Source: Nelumbo lutea
Taxonomy: Eukaryota; Streptophyta; Magnoliopsida; Proteales; Nelumbonaceae
Length of the DNA: 64,000 bases
Assembly (NCBI GenBank): GCA_022828595.1
Contig: JAKGHH010000002.1
Span: 71,334,383-71,398,382 of the forward strand
Reading direction: 5' to 3'
A program made the translations under genes and the position numbers. A model generated the notes under the pieces. The model was given only the letters and a program-made list of their open reading frames with translations, did not search any database and was not told the origin of the DNA. Numbering within the stretch: the first letter of the stretch is position 1; each line of letters begins with the position of its first letter. Shown here piece after piece: positions 22,600 to 34,600 of the stretch.

Positions 22600-22778
22600 G
22601 TGATTGACATAGTAGGGCATAGTAAGGCACATGCCCAAACTGTCTTGTGGCTACACCGAGGTGATTGACAATAAGGCATAGTAAGGCATGTGCCCAAAGC
22701 CCCGAACTGTCTTCTGGCATACACCGAGGTGATTGATAGTAAGGCATGTGCCCGAACTATCTTCTGGTGTACACCGAG
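22600..22778. repeat. three tandem copies, 50-68 bp, downstream of pol
   Basis: Copies begin GTGATTGA(C/T)A and end ACACCGAG at 22,600-22,660, 22,661-22,728 and 22,729-22,778. They share AAGGCA(T/C)(G/A)TGCCC and AACT(G/A)TCTT. Confidence 0.85.
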
Positions 22779-22921
22779 GTGAGCTAAGCATTGCGAGATC
22801 TACTGGTCTGCTTGTACCCTCGATACATTATGTACTACGGTGCCGAAATCCTTGATCAGCTCGGTGTTTTAGCCTCTTGGCCGGGAGGGGAGTGGTTTTA
22901 GCCACCCTTAGAATTCATTCG

Positions 22922-23120
22922 CGTCATAGAGGTAGTTAGGTTATTATGCTGGAGTCTGTTAGTTCGACGTTTCGGCCCTTAAGCCCTGAGAGTAACTCGT
23001 GGTCTACTCTTGGAGTTCGCCCATGTCATAGAAGTGACTGGGTTTTACTGCACCGAGGTCTTTTTTAGCTCGGCATTTTGGCCCTTAGGCTCTGAGAGTG
23101 ACACGTGGTCCACTCGGTTA
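22922..23120. repeat. two tandem copies, about 100 bp
   Basis: Both copies contain GTCATAGA(G/A)GT, TTTCGGCCCTTA or TTTTGGCCCTTA, CTGAGAGT and GTGGTC(T/C)ACTC. They lie in the untranslated part between integrase and the antisense gene. Confidence 0.7.
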
Positions 23121-23139
23121 TTTATAGGTAATATTGCCT

Positions 23140-26100
23140 TAAGTTGACAATATTTCATGCCCAAGCTACTTGTTTCCCTTCTAGAGTTTCGAGCTCATAT
23201 GTTCCTTCCCCAAATACTCGCTTTTACTCGGTAGGGTCCTTCCTAGTTCAGATCGAGCTTACCAACACCGGGTCAGGCAGCATAACATTACGGAGAACCA
23301 GTCGCCAACGTGGAGAGTCCGCTTTTTGACCCTGGTGTTATAGTACTAAGCTACCCTTTGCTGGTAGGCCGCGGTCCTGATGTATGCGAGGTCCCATACT
23401 TTGTCAAGTAAGTTGAGGTTGGTACGTAGTTCTTTTTCATTTGCCTTGTCATCATACGCTTCTAGTCTCAGCGAGGGGACTTCGATCTCGGCTGGAATGA
23501 CTGCTTCAGTGTCGTAGGTGAGGTTAAAGGGGGTTTCTCTTATGGTGGTCTTTTCCATGGTATGATAGGCCCATAATACACTGGGCAGCTCATCTGCCCA
23601 TAGTCCCTTAGCTCGGCCCAGGTGCGCCTTTAGTCCGCAAAGAATACCTCTATTCGTAACTTCCGTCTGACCGTTTGCCTGAGGGTGTGCCACTGAGGTG
23701 AAGTTCTGCTAAATTCCCATGTCTTGGCACCAGCTTTGGAATTTGATGTCTTTGAACTGCTTACCATTGTCGGAGATCGGTACCCGAGGTAATCCGAAAC
23801 GATACACTATGTTCTTTCAAAAGAAGTTCTACACATTCCGGGCTCTGATTGTTGCGAGAGGTTCAGCTTCGACCCACTTCGTGAAATAGTCAACTGCCAC
23901 CACTAGGAACCTCCTTTGTCCTGTAGCTGGTGGGAATGGCCCGAGTAAGTCAATCCCCCATTGTGCAAATGGCCACGGGCTAGTGAGGTACTCTAGGTCG
24001 GTGGTGGATTTCGGTGTGCTTCTGACACTTGTCGCATTTTTTTACGAGATCGATTGCGTCTGCCTTCATCGTTGGCTTGTAATATCCCTGTCGTAGTGCT
24101 TTCTGAGTGAGGGTTCTTCCCCCCAAGTGTCCACCGCACAAGCCCTCATGAGTATCACGAAAGACGAGCTCGGCTTCAGAGGGTCGCAGGAGGCGCAGGT
24201 AGGGGAGCGCGTAGGATGTTCGGTACAACTGTCCGTCTATCATGACGTATTTGGATGCTTGACGCTTTATTCTCCTAGTGGCATTACGATATGTGGGGAG
24301 GGTCCTATGTAGCAAGAAGCTCGTGAGCGGATCAATCTAGCTCAGCTCTGCTTGAACAACGGGAGAGACCTCCTCTGCCCCCCCTGAGAATGCTAGGCCG
24401 AGGCAAATTCTCAATATACACAGTCCTCATGGTGTTATCACCAGTGCTGGCTAACCGGGATAGGGCATCGACCCTAGTGTTCTCTAATATTGGGATTTGC
24501 TGGATGAAGTGTCACCGGAAGTTGAGAAGAGTCCCTCTTACCTTGGCCAAGTAAGCTATCATGGTTGGCTCGCGAGCTTCGTACTCACCCATAACCTGAT
24601 TGACCACGAGCTGGGAATCGCTACAGACGACAATGTGTTTGGCTTTCACTTCCTCTGCCAGATCCAGTCCGGCCAGTAGCGCCTCATACTCTGCTTCGTT
24701 GTTGGATGCCACAAACTCAAAGCTTAGCATGTACTCCAGTTTCACACCGCTTGGCCCGTATAGAACGATCCCAGCTCCGCTGCCCTACCGGTTTGATGAG
24801 CCATCGACGTAAAGGATCCAGGGTTCCTTGTTCCAGTTCGCGCTTGGCCTAACTAGAAGAGATGCCACGCTGGTTGTTACTTCACGACGCTCGAGCTCAA
24901 CCAGCCGGGGAACCCTGGGCTCACCCGAGCTGGGGGCCTCGTGTTCCACCGGCCTGGGGACTTCGGAGCTGAAGGTGCATTCTGCGACGAAATCTGCCAA
25001 GGCTTGGGCCTTGATAGCAGTTCACGGTTTATACAGGAGTTCGTACTCGCTGAGCTCGATGGCCCACTTTGTCAACCTTTCCAAGACCTCGGGCTTGAGT
25101 AAGACTTGCCTTAGAGGTTTGTTGGTAAGGACAACAATGGTGTGAGCTTGGAAGTACGGGCAGAGCTTTTCGGACTGCTATAACCAATGCATAGACTAAC
25201 TTTTCTATCTCTGGGTACCTTGTCTCTGCTCCCTGCAACACTTACTAAGATAATAGATGGGTCGTTGGACCCGATTTACTTCTCTTATTAGTACCAAGCT
25301 GACCACCTCGTCACTTGCCGAGAGGTATAGCTCTAAAACATCACCCTCTTCGGGTCGGGTTAAGACTGGATGCTGGCGAGGTTACTTATGAGCTCGTCGA
25401 ACGCGAGCTTGCACTCTTCGGTCCATTCGAAACCTTTGCTATTTATGGCCTTAAAGAAGGGCAGGCAGCGATCTGCTGACTTGGACATGAAGCGGCTCAA
25501 GGCGGCTAACCGGCCGTTCAACTTTTGAACCTCCTTTAATTTCTGGGGTGGTCTCATTTCTAGGATGGCTTTGATTTTGTCCGGGTTGGCCTCAATGCCT
25601 CGTCGATTAACGATGTACCCTAGGAATTTACCCGAGGTGACACCGAAGACACACTTGTTCGGATTTAGTTTCATATTAAATCTATACAAAATTTCAAAAA
25701 TTGAATGTAAATCTTGTATTAAATCACGTGAGAATTGGATTTTGACAACCATGTCATCTACATAACACTACTTTTTTGCCAATTAGTAGCTCAAACAGTT
25801 TATTTACAAGTCTTTGAAAATTGGCCCCAACATTTTTCAACCCGAAGGGCATGACCTTGTAATAGTACAGGCTGAACTCGGTTATGAAAGCAGCTTTCTC
25901 TTCATCAGCTGGGTCCATAATGATCTAATTGTAGCTCGAATAGGCATCCAGGAAGCTCAGCAACTCGTGCCCCGAGATCGCCTTCACTCGACGGTCGATT
26001 CTGGGAAGTGGGAAGCAGTCCTTTGGGCAAGCTCGGTTCAGGTCGATGTAGTCGACGCACATGCGTCATTTACCATTAGTCTTTTTCACCAGAACGGGGT

Positions 26101-26905
26101 TGGCCACCCAACTCGGGTAATGAACTTCCCTGATAAAATTGGCTGCAAGGAACTTCCTGACCTCCTCGTCGACTGCCCTCCATCGCTCTGGGGCTAGGTT
26201 ATGTTTCTTCTGTCTAACGGGCCTAATTACATGATCAGTGTTGAGCCTATGAGTTATAATGCTGGGGTCTATGCTGGGCATTTATGCCGTTGTCCATGCA
26301 AAAACATCTAAATTTTTGAGTAAAAAACTTACCAGTTGAGACTACAGGGGTTTCTGAATAGAAGAGCCGATTTGAAGTACCCGAGTTGGGTCCTTTGTTG
26401 AAGCCAGGATGGGGAGGATCTCTTCGGTAGGTGCGGCTCGCTCTGCGAACTATTCTGCAGGTCGCACTAGCTCGAGGTCGTCTGCTACCTTGGCCTTTCC
26501 TTTGAGGGCGACTACGTAGCACTTGCGAGACTCAAGCTGATCGCCTCGTGTTACTCTGACTCCAAAGTCTGTAGGGAACTTCATCGCCAGGTGGTAGGTG
26601 GAGACTATTGCTCGTAAGGCGTGGGTGAAGGGCCGACCCACTATTGCGTTGTACGGGGAGGGGGTCATGACCACCAGGAACTCATGATTGAGCCTTACTA
26701 GACTAGGCCAGGTGCCGATCTCCACAGGTATCGTGACTCTCCCTAAAGGCTTGACCTCCTCACCGCTGAATCCCACAAGTGGAGTGTTTGCGGGCTTCAG
26801 GACGCTTTCCTGGAGTTGTAGCTGATCGAATGCCGCCTTGAAGAGAATGTCTGTCGAGTTGCCCGAGTCGACTAGGACGCGCCTGACCTCGAAGTCGTTA
26901 ATCTT
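23140..26905 (-). pseudogene. Tat-type pol: protease, RT, two RNase H, integrase
   Basis: In order on the minus strand: protease with 'LVDSGNS' (about 26,870), RT with 'YPSWVANPVLVKK' (about 26,110), 'PFGLKNVGANFQRLVNK' (about 25,840) and the catalytic 'YVDDM' (about 25,755), followed by RNase H. A second RNase H has 'LYVDGSSN' (about 24,800) and 'SNNEAEYEALLAGL' (about 24,700). Integrase has an HHCC zinc finger (24,220-24,020), a catalytic core with Asp at 'GID', Asp at 'SDN' and Glu at 'GQTEV' (23,960-23,650), and a C-terminal domain to about 23,150. Several stops and frameshifts interrupt every domain, so no polyprotein can be made. Confidence 0.92.
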
Positions 26906-27864
26906 GCAGGGTCTAGGTCAGGTATCTACAGGCAAGTGTCATTAAACCGCTTGACGTAGTTCCGAATGGACTCTCCTTCCCTCTAGACTATTCTAAGGAG
27001 GCTTTCTTGGGTCCTCAGGCACCTTTTACTGGTGATGAAGTGGGAGGTGAAGACTTGTATGAACTGCGCCCAACTCCTTATTGAACCTGGGGCGAGGTTT
27101 AGGTACCAAGTGCGGGCTACTCCTTTGAAAGTGGTGGAAAAGGCCACGCACATGCAAGACTCGCTCAATCTGGCCAAATGCATTTGGGACTGAAAGGCAT
27201 CCACATGGTCATTGGGATTGAAGGATCCATCATACTTGTCCAGCGGGGGGAGCTTGAAGTCCCTTGGCATGGAGACAGCAAAGAGCTCTGGTGACAGAGG
27301 GGAGGGAACTGAAATAAGCGGTGTAGCTTTTACCTCGCCCGAACTTACCTCTACCTTGCCTCTGAGCTCGGGCAGGTCGCGGGTGGCAGTTCGGCGAGCT
27401 TGGCGATGCCTTCGCTGCTTCATAAGCCAGCTCGGTGTTGGTTCTACTGGCCTCGGTATTACTAAGCTTGATGGGCCTAGGGAAAAGCTCGGATGGTTGT
27501 CGGTAGTTGCAAACAGAGGGACCTTGTTCCAGGTCATCGGCCAGCACTTCGAACCAGTTTTTGGCAAGCGAAGGTTCGAACTGCGAACGCTGAGGTGATA
27601 CTGGCCTAACCGACTAGGAAGCCCCCGACCTAACTGTAGGCTGCGAGGCGAGGGTAGGGGGTCTTTCCTTCCTTCCATGGGACAATATCGAGGTCTCTCC
27701 TTGGCGGGAAGGGAGTTCACTTCGGCGGTGAGGCTAGGTTGGCTGTGCAGTTGGATGCCGAGGAGGGAGTGAAGGAAATTGTTGCTGATACTGGTATTGG
27801 GACACTTGGTGCAGGAATTGCTGCTGGTGGAACTGGAGTTGCTGGAACTGTTGCATCTGAGCAT
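26906..27864 (-). pseudogene. gag of the Tat element, 3' part deleted
   Basis: The frame contains a retrotransposon gag capsid domain: 'PNDHVDAFQSQM', 'FKGVARTWYLNLAPGSI' and 'QVFTSHFITSKR' (about 27,220-27,020). It continues through a stop to 'YVKRFNDTCL' near 26,945. At about 26,905 it jumps straight into sequence that normally lies just before the protease active site, so the rest of capsid and the CCHC zinc-knuckle are missing. Confidence 0.8.
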
Positions 27865-28191
27865 GCATGGCTCGCATGCACTACATCAGATCCTCAAGTT
27901 GACCTTGGCTGTCCACCAGAGGGAGGATGGTGGGTTCAACGAAGGTTGTTCCGACTGCAAATGCAATGGAACAGTCATAGGTGCCACCGTCTGAGGCACA
28001 TTCAAACTTGGAACCCGTCCACAGAGAGGGGGATGGTGAACTGCCCGATGCAGACGATGGGCAACTGGGGTTGTTCCTCATGGGTGTTCCGGCGTCCGGC
28101 GCTGCTGGAGGAAGCCATAGGTGTCAGTAATGCTGCTGAGTTCTTTGAAGAGAGTTGCACAAAAGTTAGAGGAAAGCCTTTTGAAGCGTTT
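27865..28191 (-). other. 5' untranslated region of the Tat element
   Basis: Lies between the gag frame and the primer-binding region. Glutamine/serine-like low-complexity codons at its inner end suggest that gag may begin slightly further upstream than the first Met. No other gene is visible. Confidence 0.5.
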
Positions 28192-28206
28192 CCACAGGCG
28201 GTGCCA
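28192..28206 (-). other. putative primer binding site
   Basis: On the minus strand TGGCACCGCCTGTGG begins two bases inside the 5' LTR boundary. A TGG start (pairing with tRNA 3' CCA) next to the LTR is the expected position. The tRNA species is not assigned. Confidence 0.5.
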
Positions 28207-28208
28207 AA

Positions 28209-28957
28209 TGATGCAGCACGATCTGGTTGAGACTTGGCTCCTGGTTGTGACGGACGGCACCTGAGAGTTAAGAGTGCTAAAAGTGCTAGCTTCAATACAT
28301 TTGTTTCGTGAGGGTTGGGGTCTTCTTATACCGGAGCTCAGTCACATCAGGCGTAACCGCCACTGCCCTAGCCGTTACTGTTAGGACTGAGGTGGCAGGT
28401 GCAGGTTGTTGTAGGGTATAGACTCGTCAGGCGTGCCATGCTTTTCGGAGATGGCAGGCATGACACCGCCTGGCCAGAGATGTGGGCACTGCCACCAGAT
28501 CTGGCAGGTACAGATGTCGGGCGAATCTTCCCTGCAGGCTGCCGAACTACTTTGCACTAAACCACCTGAGGCTGGGTTGCCTTGCACCGAGGTGCCGAGG
28601 TATGCCGAGGTGCTCGCACTGGAAGCGAGCCTTGAGCAAGTATGAACAGGAGTTCTGACGATGTTGCCTCTAGGTGTTTCTCCCTCGGGGCACTTAGCCA
28701 AAAGCTGGGGTGCTCCCTTCTTCGGAAGGGAGAGCTCGGGTCCCTTCGGAGGGAGCTCGGGGTGCTCCATCTTCAGGCTTGGGGCGGGCTGGGCCTCGCT
28801 TCTCGGTGAGCTGCCACACCCGCCGAGTCGTTTGGTCGGGCCTCGGTGAGCTTGTTGCGTCGAGTTGCGGCCAGGCTATCGCGCTGAATTGTCACTTATG
28901 CCAGGTCATGTCCACGTGTCCCCGTGCTACAAGGTCGGGCCAAAACACCCTACATCA
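28209..28957 (-). repeat. 5' LTR of the Tat element
   Basis: 749 bp with TGAT...ATCA ends, homologous to 18,851-19,721. On the minus strand a TATAAGA box occurs near 28,322-28,328. It lacks the 97-bp stretch present in the other LTR and has a short extra GCCGAGGT-type repeat near 28,595. Confidence 0.9.
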
Positions 28958-28962
28958 ATACC

Positions 28963-29890
28963 TAAGCCCAAGATTGGAAATTTGTTTGCTTAATGCAAGA
29001 TTGAGCTTGGTTCCAATATATATAGAATTCCTAAATGCATCTCAACCCAATGAGGCTCAGGATAATAGTACAAATGCAAAAATTATTTAATAGATCACGT
29101 GGAGACCCCTTACCTGTTTTAAAAATTAACTTTGATGCTTATAGAGGAAGAGGAGGGGTAGAGAGAGAGAAAAGGGAGCTACAATTGGGTGTAGTGTAAT
29201 AAACATGCTTAGGGAAATTGTCCATTGGAGAGACAAGTTTGTTGATTTGATACCTATATTGGTTTGAAGAAGCTCTAGCTACAAGGGAAGCTCATCTTTT
29301 GGATGTGGAGGAGGTGGGAGTAACAATAGTGTGTTGGATTGAAGGCAACTCGAAGGCTGCCATAAACTATTTAAGTAGAAAGAGAACTCCTCCGTGGGGC
29401 ATTATGAATGTTACGAGAGATTGTTTCTAATTATCACTCATGTTTGGAGCTTGGATGTGAGGCACACTCATGAGTAGGAATGGCAATGGGGTGGGGCACG
29501 CCCTCCATGTTCCAAAATCCCTTACCCCATCATTGCCCAATCCTTAGTGGTGGGTGGGCTTGGGGCAATGCACCCCTGCCTTGCTAGGAATGGGGAATCT
29601 TTGAATTTTCTCCACTTGAGGGAATCATCTAAAAAAGCATCAAAGTTTGGGGTATTTTAAAAATAAGATTGTGAAAATTTAGGGGTATTTTAAAATTTTA
29701 CCATAAGGATCGAGATGGATTCGGGGAATTATATATAAACCCCATCCCTTGGTTTAGGGAAAAAATATTTTCCCATCCCTATTTAAGATTGGGGAAAACC
29801 CACCCCATTCGGGGTGGGGTGGAGTGGTGTGGGCAAGGCCTTGATTTTATAAGAAAAGTTGCCAAAACTACTTATGAGTGATAGGAGACA
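28963..29890 (+). mobile_element. LINE RNase H fragment, interrupted
   Basis: From about 29,100 the sequence reads like a LINE RNase H: 'KINFDAYRG' corresponds to the usual K-x-N-x-D-G start, and 'WIEGNSKAAINYLSRK' and 'PPWGIMNV' follow to about 29,440. At about 29,475 a G/C-biased segment starting TAGGAATGGCAATGGGGTGG and ending near 29,835 separates it from 'FIRKVAKTTYE'-like LINE sequence. This suggests a small insertion whose right end I could not define. Confidence 0.6.
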
Positions 29891-30890
29891 AATCGAGTGG
29901 CCAATTAGATTACAAATGAACAAAAAAAAAAAAACCATTTGGTACAAATTTTTTCATTGGAAGTGAGTTGCAAAGATAGAGTTGTTGTGGTTGAGTACCT
30001 ATGTTTTGAAGAAGCTACTCTAAATAGCTTCATATTACAATTGTGTTTCTTTTGTTCATGGCATAGTGGCATTCTTGTGTGGGGTCCAGTTCGGAACACC
30101 AGAACAAACTGTATCTTGAAAGCCCTCCCAAATCGGTACTAAGGTTACACTTGTTTAAGGTGTAAATTCAATTTTACACTGATGGAAAGCATGACCCCGG
30201 TTTAGTGATCAATGGGGAATGAAACCGGGATGTCTTGGAATTTTACGCTCATGTTGTTTGGTTGTCACTGTGTAAAAGTGAAATGCTTTCCCATGCACTC
30301 CTTTGCTATGAAACTCTCTCTATTGTTGAACCTAATTGTGTTGTCGAACCCAGTTGAATTCCAAAATACCTAAATAAAAGGCTTCTGGTAACAAATCGCA
30401 GCTCTCAAAGATGGGCCGCCCCAAATGGTTGTGACTTATAATAGAAGGAGAGAAGAAAAGAAAAACACATAGATACCCATGTAGGTGTGAATAACCAAGA
30501 TAAACCCCCGGAAGGAATTTCAATTTCCCTTTTGCTTTTGTTTGAGTTTGTTTTACATCATGTGTTTATTTTCTTTCATTTGTGCATTTTAGAAGTTGCA
30601 TCCAAGTAGCAGAAATGAACCAGACGTTTCGACAACTTCATTGGCGGCCACCATTGGAAGTAGGTGTAGACTCAATGAAACCCCCGCTTTCAACATCTTG
30701 AGGTAAGGAAAGGTAGACACGAGGTGGGCCACCACTGACGATAGGAGCAAAACGAAGCAACCCCCCAAAGGAATTTTTTTCTAGGGAAAATCTATGATGC
30801 AGAAAAGATATGGTATAGGAAGAGTTTTGACCAATCAAGACCCACCCATGAATTTTGATAAATAACACTTTATGATTCCAATTGTGTTAT
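29891..30890. other. intergenic, no gene recognised
   Basis: Mixed AT-rich sequence. Two short minus-strand frames (30,332-30,523 and 30,638-30,868) resemble no family I recognise and have no start or splice context worth reporting. Confidence 0.4.
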
Positions 30891-31435
30891 GGACGCCTTC
30901 CTCGGGAAGACGTACCATCGCCGCCGGCAGCAACAGGCCCCGGGCCCACCGCCAGTAGCAGTAAGGATTCAATGATGCTCATCCTACCTAGTTCGGCAAT
31001 AGCAGCCTTATCTAGATTAGATTAGCTCATTTTGCTTGTTCTTATCTTATTGTTCTTATCTCTTATCTTATCTTGTTAATAGCTTATCAGATTAGGATTA
31101 GCTTAGCTTATCTTATCTTGTTAGTAGCTTATCAGATTAGGATTAGCATATCTTATCCTTAGCAAGATAAAACTGAAAGTCTCCCTATTCAGCAAGGAGA
31201 CTCCCTTTGATTATGACTCTTGTAATCTCCTATTTAAGGAGACCCCATTATTGAATGAGATATCAAATTATTCAGTCAAGAGTGAGTTAGGAGAGTTGGT
31301 GATCTCTTATACAAATCACCGAAGGTGCCAAGATAGGTTCATCACGAGCAGGAAGGAATAAGGGAAAACAGGAGGTTTTCCCCGTGGGCCGACCCATGAC
31401 GAGATCCTATTCCCGGGCCCTCAACAAATTGACTG
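30890..31435 (+). mobile_element. possible solo LTR or TRIM-like remnant
   Basis: The stretch has LTR-like organisation: a TATA-like CTATTTAAGG at about 31,231, a transcript-end-like TTGAATGAGATA, and directly repeated AT-rich sequence. It also holds a 46-bp tandem duplication (about 31,062-31,155; CTTATCTTATCTTGTTA and AGCTTATCAGATTAGGATTA). No second copy and no target duplication are visible, so this is tentative. Confidence 0.35.
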
Positions 31436-32099
31436 GTCAGAAGTTTTTCAGATATCATATCTTTTCCATATCATAGTCGAACCCTTTTTTCTATGTCCAA
31501 TTTATGGGTCTTGGTAATGCAATTGTTGCTTCCGGCCAAACATTCGAGCAGAAATTGTGTTCATGTTTGTAAGAAATTGTGTTTTACACCAATCCTCTCC
31601 ACCGGCTCTAAACCTGATTTCTCTATTTTAATTCCCAACATTGCCATCAAATTGATTATTCTCAACTGGTGCGATAATTCTAGCATTGAACGACCTAAAT
31701 CATGGAGTATGCCAACGTAGAGAAGCTTGTTCGATAGCGGAGGAGAAGAAGGTCCACTAACAACAATGCACTTTTACACCGATTTACAAGGTATATTAAA
31801 ACCTCTATCAAACGCCAGAGTTCTCATTTAGACCTCAAGGATCAGTTTGGAACAAATAGAAGTATATATTGATATAAAATAATAAAAATGTAAAATTTTG
31901 CATTCTACATAAGTCACCCCACCCAAACCCAATGGGATATCAAATCCAATCCGACCCACCAACACCCCTACTTGAAAATGGTCCCACTGGAAGACCCGTT
32001 TTACATATTTAATTGACTACCCTTGTCACAGGCCAAAGCGCGCTTTGGATTTTTGGAAAATTTTTATTTTAGAAGAACAAAATTGTAAAATGGCCCCGC

Positions 32100-32520
32100 A
32101 TAAGATACAGTACTTGGTTGGAGATCCTTCTTATATCCCAAATCGTTCGAACTCTCTGTTCCTTTGTTCCCTCCGTCCTTGCTGCTTATGAGTCCGGACT
32201 CCAAACTCGGTCTCGGTAGCCATGGTAACATCGAACCCCGACATTTCTTCGTTGGCTGATCGAACTACCGGATTCCGACATTGCTGCAGTGCTGCCTGAA
32301 ACGAAGAGGAGGAAGAGAGAGCAAGCCATAGGCGTCAGTTCAGTATGAGACCAAAACCCTAACTCACATATAAATTGTTAGCTTTGATTATAGCATATTA
32401 ACTTCCCCAGATCTGACCTCTTATAATGGGCTTGGACCGTTCGATTTTTTTTTTTTTTTGTAGGTTCGACGTATTCAGATTTCAGAGAGTGAGAGAGAGG
32501 GGGGAAGGGTATTATTCTTT
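32100..32520 (+). promoter_or_regulatory. possible promoter and 5' leader of the 38.5-kb gene
   Basis: A GC-richer, pyrimidine-rich island (TTCCTTTGTTCCCTCCGTCC at about 32,158) is followed by an A/G-rich leader-like stretch. A polypyrimidine acceptor TTTTTTTTTTTGTAG lies at about 32,448-32,463. It resembles a plant 5' UTR, and the coding exon at 38.5 kb needs an upstream non-coding exon because it begins just after an acceptor. The link is inference. Confidence 0.3.
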
Positions 32521-33985
32521 CCAGCCATTTGGTTATTCTTTCTTTCTTTTAATTTTGCGGTTCTTTGGTTATGTTTTCATTTTTTATGAATTGAGCTAGT
32601 GAAGCAGATTTGTAGTCTCCTGTTACTGAGTTCTTTGCTAGCATTGAATTTCTCTTGAAATGCGTTTTTTTAATGTTGGTTTGGTGCATTTTCCTTGGAT
32701 TTCTCCGTTATTTCTGAATTCAAAACTGTATTAATTTAGTTTTATAGTAATCTGAGCTGGCTACACAAATTGATTTCGCTTTCATATTTTGTTATTTCAC
32801 ACTTCACGAGTTCTCCTCCTTGTTTTATCAACTCTTTTTCTCCGAACTTCCTTTTCCCCATTGCATTCCAGACTAGTGTTGTGTGCTTTGTTATCGAGTT
32901 CGTTAGGTTAGCTTTAAGGTGGTCGTTGTTGGTAAGACAGGAACAGTGGGGGTATTACGTGTTAGTGGGTTCTGTGGGATAGTCGAGTGATATATCAAGA
33001 CAAGAAGAGTTTTCGAGGAGGCCAAACACCCTCGAAGTGCAGGGGTCTTATCCCAATAATCTCCCTTTCTTTTTCTTCATCTTTTTTTTTTTTAAACTTT
33101 TTTGCCCTTTTCTGTTTATTTGGAAAGACACTTAACAGATGGTATTAAAGCCTACAAGGCTACAATCCATTAGCTGTAATAAGAGACAAAGGATCTATCG
33201 GAAAAGGTAAAAGAAAGTGTCAGCCTTGTGTTAGAAAGCCATGGGAAACAGTACCAACCTCTCAGGCAACAATCTCAACCACTTCGAGCCATTTTACAAG
33301 AGCTTCAGAAGCTTGGAGGATGAATCTTCACATGAGGATAATGAAGGTGAAATTGAATAAATTGTAATAGTAAAAATTGTGCTATGTTTTTTAATGCTGA
33401 ATGGTGCAATCATCGTAAAATGTTGGACTACCATGTCATGGTGAGAAGGGCTGTCTAGAATCTACAGTCAATCACTTTTGGTGGGCAAGACTCCAAGCCC
33501 TGCCCAGCTGCCCCAACCAAGTTGTGTACTGATCCTCATTGTGTACCAATAAAGAGAATTCCATAAAGGCTGTTTTTGATGCTGATAAAGGTGTATAAAT
33601 TAGAAGAGTGTAATTAGACAGGGATTGTGTTTGAGGTGGAGCCTCATTCTTGAGGACAGGATGTTTTCTAGAGGAACAGACTGTCATATACTTGACACAG
33701 GCATGAAATAAATAAAGAAAACTAGTTTCTTAATGTTCTTGAGCCAGTTGCAATTATTGCAATAAGTTTCTTCATACAAGTATGCTTCTCATTCTCAAGA
33801 ACAAGATTTTTTCTTTCAAATCTTTTTTCTAGTTTTTGGGGGGATAGGAATAGGATTAATTGGCATAAAGGGTCATAGTTTAAAGAGTCATTTTAGAGAG
33901 ATTTTAGAATTTTAAAAAATTGAAGATGCAATCACGTTATTTTTCCTTCATCCTAATTTTCCAAGGGTAAAAATTCATCCCAATT
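32521..33985. other. intergenic or 5' intron, no gene recognised
   Basis: T-rich sequence with an isolated 39-codon frame at 33,241-33,360 that I do not recognise. Nothing else is supported. Confidence 0.4.
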
Positions 33986-33989
33986 CTTG

Positions 33990-34330
33990 GATAGCCAAGA
34001 AACTTGGAATCCAACTATTGGAGGTGGAGGTGGATTCCAAGGTGGTCTTGGTTAAGTAACAATATTTCAAGAGTGGGAGTATAAACATACAATCAGGGAA
34101 ATCGAATCTTTAGCCAAGGTGGTGGGGGCAGCCTTTGTTTGGATAAGGAGAACAACAAATGGAATGGCAGATTACTTGGCCAAGCAAGGGGCAAATAAGG
34201 AACAATTGTTTTGAGTTGATTTGTAATTGGGTTGGGTGGAATCATTTTGGGTGACTGGACTTTATTCCAGCAATTGTACTCCCTTTATTTGCCATTGGAT
34301 TAATGAAATCTATGTTACTTATCATTTTTT
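33990..34330 (+). mobile_element. short LINE 3' end
   Basis: Encodes the end of a LINE RNase H ('ESLAKVVGAAFVWIRRTTNG' then 'MADYLAKQGA', about 34,105-34,190), followed by a 3' UTR with GGATTAATGAAATC and a T-rich end. It is heavily 5'-truncated, as is common for LINE copies. Confidence 0.65.
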
Positions 34331-34378
34331 TCAAGGGTGAATAGTTCTCCTTTCTTGTGTGGCATGAGAGTGTTGTTA

Positions 34379-34600
34379 AAGTGCTTGTTTGGGAGGGCTA
34401 AAGCGTAGTGGCTTCTGTCTTTCCAAGGTGGGCTCAACTATGTTTGGTGAAAAAATTCGGAGAGCCCAAATCAGCTGTCAGTTAGTCATTTTTGGGCTGT
34501 GCGCTTCAATCTCTTAGAAAGCTTATTTGGAGTGCCTCAAAGTAGCTGAACGAGCTTAGCTGAATGTTCAGATTAGCCATCCCAAACGGGCGCAAAGTTA
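34379..34600. mobile_element. MITE-like element (GTTTGGGAGGGCTAA ends)
   Basis: The left GTTTGGGAGGGCTAA (about 34,387) and right TTAGCCATCCCAAAC (about 34,573) are inverted copies with one mismatch. The exact ends and superfamily are not resolved. Confidence 0.5.

Larger units (their letters stand above)
18851..28957 (-). mobile_element. Ty3-gypsy LTR retrotransposon, Tat type, 10.1 kb
   Basis: The element is read on the minus strand. It is bounded by LTRs (28,209-28,957 at its 5' end, 18,851-19,721 at its 3' end) and by a perfect 5-bp target duplication ATACC (18,846-18,850 and 28,958-28,962). Both LTRs have TGAT...ATCA ends. In element order it carries a primer-binding-like site, gag, protease, reverse transcriptase, RNase H, a second RNase H, integrase, a gene in the opposite direction, and a polypurine tract. 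Two RNase H domains plus an extra ORF are described for the plant Tat lineage (Ogre, Retand, Grande relatives). All frames are broken, gag is partly deleted, and the LTRs differ at many positions, mostly transitions, so this is an old dead copy. Confidence 0.93.

Noticed and set aside
22600..22778. Repeats with spacers resembling a CRISPR array
   Set aside because: Plant retrotransposon context, with directly adjoining unequal units and no unique spacers of constant length.
30332..30868. Two minus-strand frames of 63 and 76 codons
   Set aside because: No similarity recognised and no gene structure around them.
33241..33360. Short frame of 39 codons starting MGNSTN
   Set aside because: No family, no splice context and no promoter. 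Chance is sufficient.
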